Shown: positions 20,963-32,343 of the stretch, piece by piece
Layout: each line of letters begins with the position of its first letter
Numbering within the stretch: the stretch's first letter is position 1
From: an uncultured Bacteroides sp.
Lineage (GTDB): Bacteria > Bacteroidota > Bacteroidia > Bacteroidales > Bacteroidaceae
Reading direction: 5' to 3'
Length of the DNA: 64,000 nucleotides
Assembly: GCA_947173895.1 (NCBI GenBank)
Contig: CAMWGU010000009.1
Location: forward strand, 1-64,000
Notes under the pieces: generated by a model
Database searches by the model: none
The model's input: the letters and a program-made list of their open reading frames with translations, nothing else
Told to the model about the DNA's origin: nothing
Translations under genes and position numbers: made by a program

Positions 20963-21466
20963 CTATCTTTTTCTTGCAATTAAAATACCTCCTACGATGC
21001 AGGCCAGCAACAAGATGCTGATGACTTCAAAGGGAAGCACATATTGATATTTCTCCATTCCCATCAGGGTGTGTCCGATGGTGCGTACATCCAGTTCTCC
21101 ATGGACGAAATGAGAGGGTAGGAACTGGTTCTTTAACATGACGAACAGGCAGATAACCAGGCCGGCCAAGGTAGAAACGGCTCCAGCTATCATCTTTCCG
21201 TTTTTCAGTTTTTCGGCCTTGTCTCCTTGTGAGGAGGTCAGCAGGATGCTGAATACATAAAGTACGGTGATACCACCGGCGTAAATCAGTAACTGGACGG
21301 CTCCCAGAAATGAGTAATTGAGCTGGAAGTAGATGCCTGCCGTGCCGAACAATACGAACAGCAGGTAAGTTGCCGCACGCAAGATACGCGAGGTTGTGAC
21401 TGCCAGTACTGAACAAACAGCGATAAACAAGGCCAGTACAATGAATACAATTAGTTGTAATGTCAT
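20963..21466 (-). CDS. nuoJ: NADH-quinone oxidoreductase subunit J
   Basis: YFQLNYSFLGAVQLLIYAGGITVLYVFSILL. Confidence 0.93.
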   Translation of the reverse strand: MTLQLIVFIVLALFIAVCSVLAVTTSRILRAATYLLFVLFGTAGIYFQLNYSFLGAVQLLIYAGGITVLYVFSILLTSSQGDKAEKLKNGKMIAGAVSTLAGLVICLFVMLKNQFLPSHFVHGELDVRTIGHTLMGMEKYQYVLPFEVISILLLACIVGGILIARKR

Positions 21467-21482
21467 AATATCGTTTGTTTTT

Positions 21483-21935
21483 TTATTTTTTATTCAAGGT
21501 GAGAACCAGTTTGCTCCGGTCGAATACTGCATTTTCGAATTCGGTGTCAAACCGGATGGCATCGTGTGGGCATGCGTTTACGCAAAGCTGGCAGAACATG
21601 CAGGCTCCCAGGTCGTACTCATACTTCACCAATACTTTCTTCTTCTTGCCGGTCGCTTCGTCTGTCACCGATTCACCGGTCACAGTGATGGTTTGGTTAG
21701 GACAAGCCATTTGGCACAGCCCGCAGGCTATGCATCGGTTGTTTCCGTTCTCGTCAACCGGCATGACAAGCCGTCCGCGAAACTGGGGAGATATTTTCAA
21801 TGTCGCGCGGTTTTCGGGATATTGTTCGGTCACCTTGGGGGTGAAGAACTCTCGCCCTGTCACTTTCATACCGGCTAGCAGCGTGCCTATGCCGTGAATT
21901 AATCCCCCTATGTATGAATATTTTTTATCTTTCAT
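21483..21935 (-). CDS. nuoI: NADH-quinone oxidoreductase subunit I (2x4Fe-4S)
   Basis: RCIACGLCQMACPNQ and ACMFCQLCVNACPHDAI. Confidence 0.95.
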   Translation of the reverse strand: MKDKKYSYIGGLIHGIGTLLAGMKVTGREFFTPKVTEQYPENRATLKISPQFRGRLVMPVDENGNNRCIACGLCQMACPNQTITVTGESVTDEATGKKKKVLVKYEYDLGACMFCQLCVNACPHDAIRFDTEFENAVFDRSKLVLTLNKK

Positions 21936-23011
21936 CAGAAGTGCAATTTAAATACAACAATAATCACCATCAACAACAGGTTGCATAGCCCTATCGGAAC
22001 CAAGTACTTCCATTCCAAGGTTAGGATCTGGTCGATACGCAGACGAGGAAAAGTCCATTTGATCCACATCAGCAACCATACTACGAAAAAGGATTTTCCG
22101 AAAAACCATATTACTCCGGGAATGAAGTCCATGACGGCGTTGAACCCGTCTAGCCCGGGGATGTGCAACGGCATCCAGCCTCCCAGGAATATTGTTGCGG
22201 CTACCGCAGCAATGATGAACAGGTTCACGAATTCGGCCACATAAAACAATCCGAAGTGCATGCCCGAGTATTCGGTGTGGTAGCCGGCGGTCAGTTCACT
22301 TTCTGCTTCGGGCAGGTCGAACGGACCGCGGTTCACTTCCGCATTGCCCGCTATCAGGTAGATGATGAATGCGATGCATGCGGGAATGTGGCCTTTGAAA
22401 AGAAACCAGCCGTCGGCTTGTCTTTCCACAATTTCACTCAGTTGCATGGTGTCTGTCAGCACCACGATGGTGAGTATGCTCAAGCCTACCGACAATTCGT
22501 AACTGATCATTTGGGCTCCGCTTCGCATGGCCCCGATCAATGAGTATTTATTATTGGAACTCCATCCGGCCAGCAGGATGCCTACCACGCCGATGCTGGA
22601 TGCCGCCATCAGAAAAAAGATGCCGACATTGAAGTCGAGCACTTCCATACCCTTGTTGAAAGGCAGACAGCTGAAAGCCATGATAGAGGCCAGGATGACG
22701 ATATAGGGCGCCAGATTGTACAGGAACTTGTCGGCATGCCGGATGGTGATGATTTCTTTGATCAACATTTTGAATACATCGGCAAATACCTGTATGGTTC
22801 CCTGAGGTCCCACACGCATCGGCCCCAGTCGGCATTGGAAAGCGGCGCATACTTTGCGTTCCATAAAGATCATGAGGATGGCGATCATGGCGTATGCCAG
22901 CATGATGCATACGCCGATGGCCAGACATTCTATAAACACTGCTAGCCCTTCGGGCATCCATGAAATGAGCAGTGAGTGTACCCATTGGGTGACTATACTG
23001 AAATCGAACAT
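21935..23011 (-). CDS. nuoH: NADH-quinone oxidoreductase subunit H
   Basis: [55 protein letters not shown]. Confidence 0.95.
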   Translation of the reverse strand: MFDFSIVTQWVHSLLISWMPEGLAVFIECLAIGVCIMLAYAMIAILMIFMERKVCAAFQCRLGPMRVGPQGTIQVFADVFKMLIKEIITIRHADKFLYNLAPYIVILASIMAFSCLPFNKGMEVLDFNVGIFFLMAASSIGVVGILLAGWSSNNKYSLIGAMRSGAQMISYELSVGLSILTIVVLTDTMQLSEIVERQADGWFLFKGHIPACIAFIIYLIAGNAEVNRGPFDLPEAESELTAGYHTEYSGMHFGLFYVAEFVNLFIIAAVAATIFLGGWMPLHIPGLDGFNAVMDFIPGVIWFFGKSFFVVWLLMWIKWTFPRLRIDQILTLEWKYLVPIGLCNLLLMVIIVVFKLHF

Positions 23012-23136
23012 AATATGTTATAATGTGTCAATCTGCTGATTTGCCGGTCGGCAAATATGTTATTCGTTAATTGGTTAATTCTCCGATCGCTCGATAAGCG
23101 ATACATTCTTCCATTTCTCCGTTTGGGAGCCTCTTG

Positions 23137-24696
23137 TCAGCGGTCTATATCCGGAACTACATAGTCCACCGTTCCTCCGATGGCAATCAGGTCGGCTATC
23201 TTTGCGTTGCGGCATAAGGTTTCCATGGCCGATACTAGCGGTAGCCCGGTAGCCCTGAATTTCAGCCGGTATGGAAATTTCTCTCCACGGCTTTCCAGAT
23301 AAACGCCAAATTCTCCTCTCGAACCTTCCACGGCGGTGTAATAATTCCCTTCGGGCACACGGATAATCGGTTTCATCTTCTCCTGATAGTTTCCTTCAGG
23401 GATATTGTCTATCAGTTGCTCGATGATGTTCATGCTCTCCACTATTTCTTCCATGCGGACCATGTAGCGTGCAAAACAGTCGCCTTCCGAACGGGTGATT
23501 TCCTTGAATTCCACTTTGCCATACATGGCGTATGGATGCCGTTTGCGCACGTCGCATGCCCAGCCGCTGGCTCGTCCCGTACCTCCTGTAGCTCCGAAGG
23601 AGATAGCATCTTCGCGCCTCAGGATTCCCACACCTTGCAACCGTTCGCGGGCAATGATGTTTCCGGTAAACACTTCGTGGTATTCTTTCAGAACCGGCCG
23701 CAGGTAAGCGATGAATTCTTTCACATTCCGTACAAAGTCTGGTGCGATGTCCGTTTGTACCCCTCCGATGGTGTTGTAGTTTTGTATCAGGCGTCCCCCG
23801 GTGGTGGCTTCGAAGATATCCAGAATCTTCTCGCGGTCGCGGAATCCGTAGAAAAAGGCGGTCAGGGCGCCCATATCCATGCAGAGACAGGAGAAAAAAA
23901 GCAGATGAGAGTCTATGCGCTGCAATTCGTCCATAATGGTACGGATGTATTGCACCCGCTGGCTCACTTCCACTCCCATGGCCTGCTCGATACACATGCA
24001 CAGCGCGTGCCGGTTCTGATGTGCGCCCAGATAGTCCAGGCGGTCGGTCAGTGCCAATGTCTGAGGGTAGGTGAGGCTTTCACACATTTTCTCTATTCCC
24101 CTGTGGATGTATCCGCAGTGTACGTCCAGCTTTTTGATAATCTCTCCTTCCAGCGACACGCGAAAACGGAGCACTCCATGGGTGGCCGGATGTTGCGGCC
24201 CTATATTAATAATGTATTCGTCCTCATCGAAAATGGTCTCGCGTTTTTCTATCACGCTTCCGTCTTTCTGTACCTCGATGTACTGTGTTGTGTCCACAGG
24301 TTCCTCGTTGGTCATACGAAGCGGGTTGAGGCTTTCATCGTAGTCTTTCCGCAAAGGATGTCCCACCCAGTCGTCGCGCAGAAACAAACGGCGCATGTCC
24401 GGATGGCCTACGAACCGGATGCCATAAAAGTCGTACACTTCGCGTTCGTTGAACTCGGCACCTTTCCATATATCGCTCACGGTGGGAAGTTCCGGTTTCT
24501 CGCGGTCGGTAGTTCGGGTGCATACCACTACGTTTTCCTGTGTGTCCGTATTCTCCAGATGATACACCACGCCCAGCCCTTCTTCGCCCCAGTCCATTCC
24601 GGTCAGGCTTCGTAAAAAATCCATGTGTTTGTCCTGCCGCCATCTCGTCATCTCCTCGTGTAGCCGTCCGGCAGGAATTTCTATTCTTTCACTCAT
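23137..24696 (-). CDS. nuoCD: NADH-quinone oxidoreductase subunits C/D fusion
   Basis: NuoC part [39 protein letters not shown] followed in frame by Nuo[22 protein letters not shown]. Confidence 0.95.
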   Translation of the reverse strand: MSERIEIPAGRLHEEMTRWRQDKHMDFLRSLTGMDWGEEGLGVVYHLENTDTQENVVVCTRTTDREKPELPTVSDIWKGAEFNEREVYDFYGIRFVGHPDMRRLFLRDDWVGHPLRKDYDESLNPLRMTNEEPVDTTQYIEVQKDGSVIEKRETIFDEDEYIINIGPQHPATHGVLRFRVSLEGEIIKKLDVHCGYIHRGIEKMCESLTYPQTLALTDRLDYLGAHQNRHALCMCIEQAMGVEVSQRVQYIRTIMDELQRIDSHLLFFSCLCMDMGALTAFFYGFRDREKILDIFEATTGGRLIQNYNTIGGVQTDIAPDFVRNVKEFIAYLRPVLKEYHEVFTGNIIARERLQGVGILRREDAISFGATGGTGRASGWACDVRKRHPYAMYGKVEFKEITRSEGDCFARYMVRMEEIVESMNIIEQLIDNIPEGNYQEKMKPIIRVPEGNYYTAVEGSRGEFGVYLESRGEKFPYRLKFRATGLPLVSAMETLCRNAKIADLIAIGGTVDYVVPDIDR

Positions 24697-25289
24697 GCTT
24701 GTTCGTTTTTTTGCGGTTCGCTCTCCTTGCGGTTCACTCCGCCAAAGAATTTTTCCAGTTTTACTTTACGTTGCAATTGTATCATGCCATACAGCAGGGC
24801 TTCCGGCCGCGGAGGACATCCGGGAATGTACACGTCGACCGGAAGAATCTTATCTACCCCGTTCAGCACATGATAGGATTTTTTAAAAGGTCCGCCACTG
24901 ATGGCACATCCGCCTACTGCAATGACATATTTGGGATCGGCCATCTGGTCGTACAGACGTTTCAATACCGGCGCCATTTTGTGGGTGATGGTTCCTGCCA
25001 CCATTATCATGTCGGCCTGTCGCGGACTGGCGCGGGCCACTTCGAACCCGAAACGGGCAAAATCGTACCGGGCGGCACCCACGGCCATGAATTCAATTCC
25101 ACAGCAGCTGGTAGCAAAGGTAAGCGGCCACAAGGAGTTGCTGCGTCCCCAGTTGATAAGGTCGTCCAGACAGCCCACCAATACTTTGGTGCCGCCTTCG
25201 TTGAGCTGTTCGACCATGTGTTCCAAATATTCATTGTTCTTGAAGTCCTCGTATGGGATAGACTTGATGGTTGGTTTTTTCATTTCCAT
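24693..25289 (-). CDS. nuoB: NADH-quinone oxidoreductase subunit B
   Basis: Start refined to [62 protein letters not shown]. Confidence 0.95.
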   Translation of the reverse strand: MEMKKPTIKSIPYEDFKNNEYLEHMVEQLNEGGTKVLVGCLDDLINWGRSNSLWPLTFATSCCGIEFMAVGAARYDFARFGFEVARASPRQADMIMVAGTITHKMAPVLKRLYDQMADPKYVIAVGGCAISGGPFKKSYHVLNGVDKILPVDVYIPGCPPRPEALLYGMIQLQRKVKLEKFFGGVNRKESEPQKNEQA

Positions 25290-25630
25290 TCCAACGCTCC
25301 TTTCCTCCAGGCATAGGTCAGGCCTAGAACCAATATGATTAAAAAGAAAAGAATGCTGGCCAGCCCGTACACTCCCAGGTCTTGTACTACCACGGCCCAC
25401 GGAAACAAGAAGACCGTTTCCACATCGAACATAAGGAAGAGGATGGCAAACAGGTAATAACCTGCCTTGAATTGCATCCACGACCGTCCCCGTGTGGGAA
25501 TGCCACATTCGTAGGCTTCCCCTTTTTGTGGATTGTAAGAGCGGGGAGAAATGGCCCGGGCGATGCCTAAAGCCACGGCAACCAATGCAATGGCCGTCAT
25601 GATAACGACGGCTAATAATGTAAAATACAT
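25280..25630 (-). CDS. nuoA: NADH-quinone oxidoreductase subunit A
   Basis: [40 protein letters not shown]. Confidence 0.95.
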   Translation of the reverse strand: MYFTLLAVVIMTAIALVAVALGIARAISPRSYNPQKGEAYECGIPTRGRSWMQFKAGYYLFAILFLMFDVETVFLFPWAVVVQDLGVYGLASILFFLIILVLGLTYAWRKGALEWK

Positions 25631-25725
25631 ATCTGAAATTTTTATTGATTAGACAAACAGATCCGATCCTTATAAAACGCTTGTTATAAGGAATTCCACT
25701 TGGCAGAATGCTAGAGGGTATAAAG

Positions 25726-26115
25726 TCAGATGACAATCCGCCGGAGCGCGTAGATATAGTAATCCACGGCGTCGGAATGGAGCGGGTAAGCAGCCGGATG
25801 AATAGTCCGGCTTGTTCGTTGCTGTCGTTTTTGTGATTCGCCTTGCGCTGTCAGTATGCGGACGATGCACTTGAACTTGGAGGTAGAAAGATTGTCGAAA
25901 GACAGCACCGTTTGCGGCATGTCGGCAAAACGATGGGTAAACAGAAAATTCATGGTCTTTTCGCAAGGATCCTGTTGCCGACGGTAGCTGGAAGTTGCGC
26001 AATGGGGATAGGAAAGAAGAGGAGTGTTGCTCTGGAGACTATCGTCTTGCTCTACTGTGAACATGAACAGCAGAAAGAACAAACCATACACCATATATCT
26101 TAGTATATTTCCCAT
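25726..26115 (-). CDS. Small hypothetical protein with N-terminal hydrophobic/signal segment
   Basis: 129-aa ORF on coding strand of the region, [23 protein letters not shown]; no recognised domain. Confidence 0.5.
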   Translation of the reverse strand: MGNILRYMVYGLFFLLFMFTVEQDDSLQSNTPLLSYPHCATSSYRRQQDPCEKTMNFLFTHRFADMPQTVLSFDNLSTSKFKCIVRILTAQGESQKRQQRTSRTIHPAAYPLHSDAVDYYIYALRRIVI

Positions 26116-26229
26116 CCGGTACTTTCATTAAAAATCGTGCAAAGATATGGAATATTTGATGAATAACTGTCTATTTTGTTTTTTTTAATAGAACTCCGCC
26201 TGTTGCGAACCTCGTTTTTTACGGTCGGT

Positions 26230-26411
26230 AAATGTTTTCGCTTCTTGGCGAATACTTGTCGTCATCCTATAGAATTCTTAAAACACCGACGGCGTTTTAG
26301 TGAACACCGGCAGTGTTCTTTAGAACGCCGCCGGAAATCATTAGAACACCGTCGGTGTTTTAAGAAGTAGGGCGGCTGTCAGCAAGTATTCATAAGGAAG
26401 CGAAGAAGTTT
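26230..26411. repeat. 182-bp quasi-palindromic dispersed element, copy B
   Basis: Arms AAATGTTTTCGCTTCTTGGCGAATACTTG / CAAGTATTCATAAGGAAGCGAAGAAGTTT (22/29), 16-nt spacers, 92-bp four-palindrome core; matches 12018..12199. Confidence 0.9.
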
Positions 26412-26561
26412 TCATGAGGCAGTATGATTCTTCTGCACTAAAACTTCTGTGTATAAAAACATGAGCAAGACGAATGATGCCTGTTTCTTTATTTATGGAC
26501 ACGAAACTAATGACATGGCTCTTTGCCCCTGATCAGTCATCACCTGTAACTTCTTGAAATA

Positions 26562-28019
26562 TTAATGTTTCTTCCAAAAATCGGGTGTGAACAAGATAAG
26601 AACGGTAAATAATTCCAAGCGACCGATCAGCATAAGCAGTGCACTGAGCCATTTGGCTGCATCCGGCAATCCGCTCCATGAATGGGAGGGACCACATTCA
26701 CCAATGCCCGGACCTACATTTCCCAAACTGGATATGGCTACACTGTATGCTTCTTCAAATCCTACTCCGAGTGTCATCAAAATAAGCCAACTGATGAAAA
26801 CAATGGCTATATATAAAAAGGTGAAGGCCAGTATGGCTGATTTGGTGGTTGGCGAAATGACCTGTCGGTTGATACGTACCGGAAGTACGGCATTGGGATG
26901 AATGATATGCTTGAATTCATTTTTCATCACACGGCTCATGATGGCTATTCGGATGCACTTCATTCCTCCGGTAGTTGAGCCGGCACATGCACCGAAATAC
27001 ATAATGATACATACCAATACCCATAACACCGGGGGCCAGGTCATGTAATCGGAAGAACTGAAACCCGTAGTAGTCTGTATGGAGACCACTTGGAATATGG
27101 CTTTCCTGAAAGATTCCTCCAGACCGCTGGAGCCGTTCAAGAAAAGCGTCACGGCGATGAAAGCCGTAAAGAATCCCATTGTCCCCAAGTACCAGTGAAA
27201 CTCCGTATCCTGAAACAAACGTTTGAAATTCCCTTTTAAGAACAACAGATATAACAAGGTGAAATTGATACCGCCCAAAAACATGAACAAGGTGATGACA
27301 TATTCCAAGTAAGGAGAATGGAAGGCGGCAATACTGTTCTGTTTGGTCGAATATCCGCCGGTGGCGGCTGTAGTCAGTGAGTGACAAACGCTATCGAATA
27401 CATTCATTCCGCCCAGTAGCAACAGAACGACTTCGGCAAGGGTCAGTCCTAAATAGATGCTCCAGATCCATTTGGCGGTGATTCCTATCCGGGGATGCAC
27501 TTTGTCGTGAGTGGGGCCGGTGGCTTCTGCCGCAAACAGCTGTACACCGCCCATGCCAAAGATAGGCAGTACGGCAATGGTGAAGAAAATAATGCCTAAT
27601 CCGCCAATCCATTGCGTCATGCTGCGCCAGAACAACAATCCGTGTGGCAGTGACTCGATGTTGTCTAAAATGCTGGCACCTGTAGTGGTGAATCCCGACA
27701 TTGTCTCGAAAAAAGCATCAGTGATGCTGGGTACGTATCCGCTTAAATAGAAAGGTAGCATGCCAAACAGCGAGAAGAATATCCATGCAAATGAAACTAC
27801 CACATATCCGTCGCGGCGGTTTAGCTTTTTTTCTGCGTTTTTAGCGAATAAAGATACAATGCCGCCTGCTCCGGCCGTGATGGCGGTCGAAATTAGGAAG
27901 GCGGGTATGTCAGGCTCGTTATAATATATAGCCAACAATGAACATAAAAAGAGAAAGCCCGTCTCGATAAAGAATAGCGAACTCATAATGCGGGCTATCA
28001 TTTTTGTATTTATCATCAA
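26562..28019 (-). CDS. trkH: TrkH-family potassium uptake protein
   Basis: TMSGFTTTGASIL; ATGGYSTKQNSI; TTGFSSSDYMTWP; AGSTTGGMKCIR filter loops. Confidence 0.93.
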   Translation of the reverse strand: MMINTKMIARIMSSLFFIETGFLFLCSLLAIYYNEPDIPAFLISTAITAGAGGIVSLFAKNAEKKLNRRDGYVVVSFAWIFFSLFGMLPFYLSGYVPSITDAFFETMSGFTTTGASILDNIESLPHGLLFWRSMTQWIGGLGIIFFTIAVLPIFGMGGVQLFAAEATGPTHDKVHPRIGITAKWIWSIYLGLTLAEVVLLLLGGMNVFDSVCHSLTTAATGGYSTKQNSIAAFHSPYLEYVITLFMFLGGINFTLLYLLFLKGNFKRLFQDTEFHWYLGTMGFFTAFIAVTLFLNGSSGLEESFRKAIFQVVSIQTTTGFSSSDYMTWPPVLWVLVCIIMYFGACAGSTTGGMKCIRIAIMSRVMKNEFKHIIHPNAVLPVRINRQVISPTTKSAILAFTFLYIAIVFISWLILMTLGVGFEEAYSVAISSLGNVGPGIGECGPSHSWSGLPDAAKWLSALLMLIGRLELFTVLILFTPDFWKKH

Positions 28020-29356
28020 TTAAAAAATTTTTCTATCCTTTTAATCATCATGCCGAGGCAGAAAACCACAACATGATCATTAGGATGGATTATCGTATTA
28101 CCTGTTACCAATATGCCTTCACCGTTGCGGATCAGTCCGCCAATGGTGGCTCCTTTGGGAAGTCCGGCATCTTTGACCGCACATTTGGTGATGCGGGAAC
28201 CGTCTTTGACTATAAATTCTGCTACATCTGCATTCGAGAATGTCAGGCATTTGACATTGGATACATCAGCGTCAAGCATCATTTGGTAGATGTGGCTGGC
28301 GGCTATTTTCTTCTTGTTGATAACTGTACCAATATCCAGACTTTCCGCCATGCTGATATAATCAATGTTTTCTACTTCGGCTACTGTTTTGGTCACTCCC
28401 ATACGTTTGGCTGCAAGACAGGCCAGTATATTGGTTTCAGAATTGTCTGTCAATGCAACGAAGGCTTCGGTATTTCTTATACCTTCTTCTATAAGCAAGT
28501 CCATGTCGCGGCCGTCTCCGTTGATAATCATGATTTTGTCGTCTACCAACTCTGTCAGCCGGTTGCATCGGTTGATATCATTTTCTATGATCTTGACTTG
28601 CATGTAGTCGGGGACATATTGTGTAGTGCGGACAGCTATGCGGCTGCCACCCATAATCATCACGTTGCGCACATCGGGGTAAGTCTCTTTTCCGGATATT
28701 TTCCGGATATAAGGGATATATTTTCGGGTTGTGGTAAAATAAACGATGTCATGAAGTTTGATGACATCATCTCCACGAGGAATGATGGTCTCATTTCCCC
28801 GTTTGATGGCTACGATATGGAATGGAATATTGCGTCCACCCAGTTCATGGAGAGGAACATTCAGAATTTCTGCTGTTTCACGCATCTTGGTTCCTATCAG
28901 TACCAGCGCACCACCGCAAAATTCCCACCATTGGCGTATCCAACTCATTTTTACGGCATCCACTATATCCTTGGCAGCCAGCATTTCCGGATAAATCAAG
29001 GAATGTACTCCTAATTGGGCAAAAAACTCTTTATGTTTAGGTAGCAGGTATTCGTAATTGTCAATACGGGCCACTGTCTTTTTGGCTCCCATGTTGGTTG
29101 CCAGCATGCAGGCGGTCATATTCCGGCTTTCTTCCGGCATGACCCCGATAAATAAATCGGCACCTGCCACTCCTGCATTTTTAAGGCCGGAAATTGAAGT
29201 GGGAGACGCATTGACTGTCATTAGGTCGAAGTTGGAGTCGAGTTTGCTCAATTTTTCTTCGTTCTCATCCATTAAAATGATGTCCTGCTTTTCATCCGAT
29301 AATAATTTCGCCAGATGGGTGCCTACTGCTCCCGCTCCTGCAATAATAATTTTCAT
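28016..29356 (-). CDS. trkA: Trk potassium transporter subunit TrkA
   Basis: KIIIAGAGAVGTHLAKLL and second NAD motif VMIMGGSRIAVRTTQYV; overlaps trkH by 4 bp. Confidence 0.93.
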   Translation of the reverse strand: MKIIIAGAGAVGTHLAKLLSDEKQDIILMDENEEKLSKLDSNFDLMTVNASPTSISGLKNAGVAGADLFIGVMPEESRNMTACMLATNMGAKKTVARIDNYEYLLPKHKEFFAQLGVHSLIYPEMLAAKDIVDAVKMSWIRQWWEFCGGALVLIGTKMRETAEILNVPLHELGGRNIPFHIVAIKRGNETIIPRGDDVIKLHDIVYFTTTRKYIPYIRKISGKETYPDVRNVMIMGGSRIAVRTTQYVPDYMQVKIIENDINRCNRLTELVDDKIMIINGDGRDMDLLIEEGIRNTEAFVALTDNSETNILACLAAKRMGVTKTVAEVENIDYISMAESLDIGTVINKKKIAASHIYQMMLDADVSNVKCLTFSNADVAEFIVKDGSRITKCAVKDAGLPKGATIGGLIRNGEGILVTGNTIIHPNDHVVVFCLGMMIKRIEKFFN

Positions 29357-29369
29357 TGTTTTGTCTCTC

Positions 29370-31268
29370 TTAGAATGATGTCAATATTTTGTAAATGCCT
29401 TCTTCGTCCATGCCGCAAATGTGATATAGCTCTTTCACCGATCCGTGTTGGACGAATTGGTCGGGGAGACCGATTCGTTTCACCTGTGGATCATATCCGT
29501 TATCTGCCATGAACTCCAGTATGGCACTTCCCATTCCGCCTATTAACGCACCGTCCTCGATGGTGACTACTTGCTTGAAATATTTTCCGATTTCGTGCAA
29601 CATGCCTTCGTCCAGTGGCTTAAGGAAGCGCAGGTCATAGTGTGCAATGCTCTTTCCCGTTTCCTGTTCGGCATGGAGGATAGCTTTTTCCGCTTGAATG
29701 CCGATAGGACCTAATGTAATCACTGCTATGTCTTTCCCTTCTTTTAGTTTTCTACCTTTTCCTACCTCGATTTTTTTCATGGGGCATTTCCAGTCTACGA
29801 GCGATCCCCTGCCGCGTGGATAGCGTATGACGAACGGTCCTTGGTCAGGCAGTTGGGCGGTGTACATCAAACAGCGTAACTCGTGTTCGTCATAAGGGGC
29901 GGACACTGTCAGATTGGGAATGGGGCGCATGTACGCCAAGTCGAAGGCTCCGTGATGGGTGGGTCCGTCCTCGCCTACTAACCCGGCTCGGTCCAGACAC
30001 AATACGACATTCAACTTTTGTATGGCAATATCGTGAATCACATTGTCGTAAGCACGCTGCATGAATGAAGAATAGATGTTGCAGAAAGGCAACAATCCGT
30101 CTTTGGCCATTCCTCCGGAAAAGGTGACGGCATGGCCTTCGGCAATACCTACATCAAAAGCTCTTTCGGGCATGGCTTTCATCAATATGTTCATTGAGCA
30201 TCCCGATGGCATGGCGGGAGTGACCCCTACAATCTTGTGGTTGATTTGGGCTAGTTCCAATAATGTATTTCCGAAGACATCTTGAAATAAAGGAGGGAGT
30301 CCTTCGGTATCGGCCACAATCCGTTCACCGGTCTCTTTGTCGAATATTCCCGGAGCATGCCAGATGGTGGCGGCTTTTTCTGCCGGACCAAATCCTTTTC
30401 CTTTGGTTGTATGTATATGGAGCAATTTGGGACCCTGCATGTCTTTGATCTCTTTCAGCACATGAACCAAATTGTTTATATCGTGTCCGTCTACCGGTCC
30501 GAAATAACGGATATTCATACCTTCGAATACGTTTTGTTGTTGCACCAGCATGGATTTCAGGCTGTTGTTGAATCGTATCAGGCTTTTCCGGCGTTCTTCA
30601 TTCAAGATTCCCCATTTATGGAACATTTTTGATAACTTATAGCGGATCCGGTTATACCCTTCGGACATTTGCAGATTCAGCAGATATTGTTTCATGCCTC
30701 CCACACTACGGTCTATAGCCATATTGTTGTCATTCAAGATAATCAACAGGTTGTTTGGAGTGGTCGAAGCATTATTCAGCCCTTCGAATGCCAATCCGCC
30801 ACTCATGGATCCATCGCCGATTACAGCCACAACATGACGGTTGTTTTCTCCGTGTTTTTTGGCTGCCACAGCCATTCCCAATGCAGCAGATATGGAATTG
30901 GATGCATGTCCACACGTGAAGGTGTCATATTCACTTTCAGATGGGGAAGGAAAAGGACGTATGCCGTTCAACTTGCGGTTGGTACAGAATGCATCCCGGC
31001 GGCTGGTCAGAATTTTATGCCCGTATGCTTGATGTCCTACGTCCCATACGATACGATCATAGGGGGTATTGAATATGTAATGCAGGGCTACTGTAAGTTC
31101 CACTACTCCCAAACTGGAACCGAAATGCCCTGGGTTGCGTGAGAGCTCATCTATAATCTTTTGCCTTAGCTCTTTGCACACTTCGGGTAGTTTGTCCGCG
31201 CTCAGGCGGCGCAAATCATCCGGAGTATTTATGCTTTGCAGTAAGTGATATAAGTTGTTCTGTTCCAT
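29370..31268 (-). CDS. dxs: 1-deoxy-D-xylulose-5-phosphate synthase
   Basis: [60 protein letters not shown]. Confidence 0.95.
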   Translation of the reverse strand: MEQNNLYHLLQSINTPDDLRRLSADKLPEVCKELRQKIIDELSRNPGHFGSSLGVVELTVALHYIFNTPYDRIVWDVGHQAYGHKILTSRRDAFCTNRKLNGIRPFPSPSESEYDTFTCGHASNSISAALGMAVAAKKHGENNRHVVAVIGDGSMSGGLAFEGLNNASTTPNNLLIILNDNNMAIDRSVGGMKQYLLNLQMSEGYNRIRYKLSKMFHKWGILNEERRKSLIRFNNSLKSMLVQQQNVFEGMNIRYFGPVDGHDINNLVHVLKEIKDMQGPKLLHIHTTKGKGFGPAEKAATIWHAPGIFDKETGERIVADTEGLPPLFQDVFGNTLLELAQINHKIVGVTPAMPSGCSMNILMKAMPERAFDVGIAEGHAVTFSGGMAKDGLLPFCNIYSSFMQRAYDNVIHDIAIQKLNVVLCLDRAGLVGEDGPTHHGAFDLAYMRPIPNLTVSAPYDEHELRCLMYTAQLPDQGPFVIRYPRGRGSLVDWKCPMKKIEVGKGRKLKEGKDIAVITLGPIGIQAEKAILHAEQETGKSIAHYDLRFLKPLDEGMLHEIGKYFKQVVTIEDGALIGGMGSAILEFMADNGYDPQVKRIGLPDQFVQHGSVKELYHICGMDEEGIYKILTSF

Positions 31269-31356
31269 TCCTAATGATAAATATCACGCAAAAGTAGCAT
31301 AAATATGTGTATAATGACTACATTTGCCCTTAAATTTTAAAGCTCTTCTAAATTGT

Positions 31357-32343
31357 ATGAACTTCAGAACGCAAGTTGAATTACCTAAAAAGGAAGCAGA
31401 AATCCGACATTCGGACCGAATCATGCTATTTGGTTCTTGTTTTGCGGAAAACATCGGAAATTTGTTGCTGGAAAATAAGTTTCGTTGCGATGTGAATCCT
31501 TTTGGCATTCTCTATAATCCTTTGTCGGTTGTTGAGGCTCTTTGGCAGATACTATCCCGGAAGGTATATACGGAGAAAGATTTGTTTTGTGCTGGTGGTA
31601 TTTGGCATAGTTGGATGCATCATAGTGTTTTTTCCGACAACACGGCATCTGCTTGTCTGGTTTCTATAAATAAGCGGTTGGCACAGGCAGCTACCGAACT
31701 CCCTGAATTGGACTGGCTGGTTATCACTTGGGGAACAGCCTTTGCCTACCGGCTGGAAGGAAATCATAGGGTGGTGGGCAATTGCCACAAACAGCCGGAG
31801 AGTCTTTTTGTCCGGAAACTTCTTACGATAAGAGAAATTGTAACAGAATGGAACTGTGTGTTGACTGAATTGAGAAAAATAAATCCTTCTTTGAAGATTC
31901 TTTTCACGGTCAGTCCTATCCGGCATATCAAGGATGGTATGCATGGCAACCAGATCAGTAAATCTACACTGCTTGTAGCAGCCGAAGAAATATGCCAAAG
32001 CTGGTCGGATTGTTATTATTTTCCTTCGTATGAAATTATGATGGATGAATTGCGAGATTATCGCTTTTATGCAGACGATATGTTGCATCCGTCTTCATTA
32101 GCTGTTTCTTATCTGTGGGAATGTTTTTCGGAATGTTATTTCAGTAAAGATACGGAACGGATTATGAAGGAATGGGAGGAAATCAGGAAAGCGGTCAATC
32201 ATAAACCTTTCCATGCACAATCTGAAGCATATCGCAAATTTTTAACTCAAATAGTGTTAAAGATAGAGCGATTTAAAGAAAACTTCCCGTATTTTGACCT
32301 GCAAAAAGAATTAGAACAATGTCAAGCTCGATTGAAAATATAG
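31357..32343 (+). CDS. GSCFA-domain protein (SGNH-like)
   Basis: MNFRTQVELPKKEAEIRHSDRIMLFGSCFAENIG; start refined. Confidence 0.88.
   Translation: MNFRTQVELPKKEAEIRHSDRIMLFGSCFAENIGNLLLENKFRCDVNPFGILYNPLSVVEALWQILSRKVYTEKDLFCAGGIWHSWMHHSVFSDNTASACLVSINKRLAQAATELPELDWLVITWGTAFAYRLEGNHRVVGNCHKQPESLFVRKLLTIREIVTEWNCVLTELRKINPSLKILFTVSPIRHIKDGMHGNQISKSTLLVAAEEICQSWSDCYYFPSYEIMMDELRDYRFYADDMLHPSSLAVSYLWECFSECYFSKDTERIMKEWEEIRKAVNHKPFHAQSEAYRKFLTQIVLKIERFKENFPYFDLQKELEQCQARLKI

Noticed and set aside
23416-24615. 399-aa plus-strand ORF
   Set aside because: Lies antisense inside nuoCD, whose product is unambiguous; no recognisable domain, typical codon-shadow ORF.
28004-29014. 336-aa plus-strand ORF
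   Set aside because: Antisense to trkA; cysteine/tyrosine-rich translation without domain.
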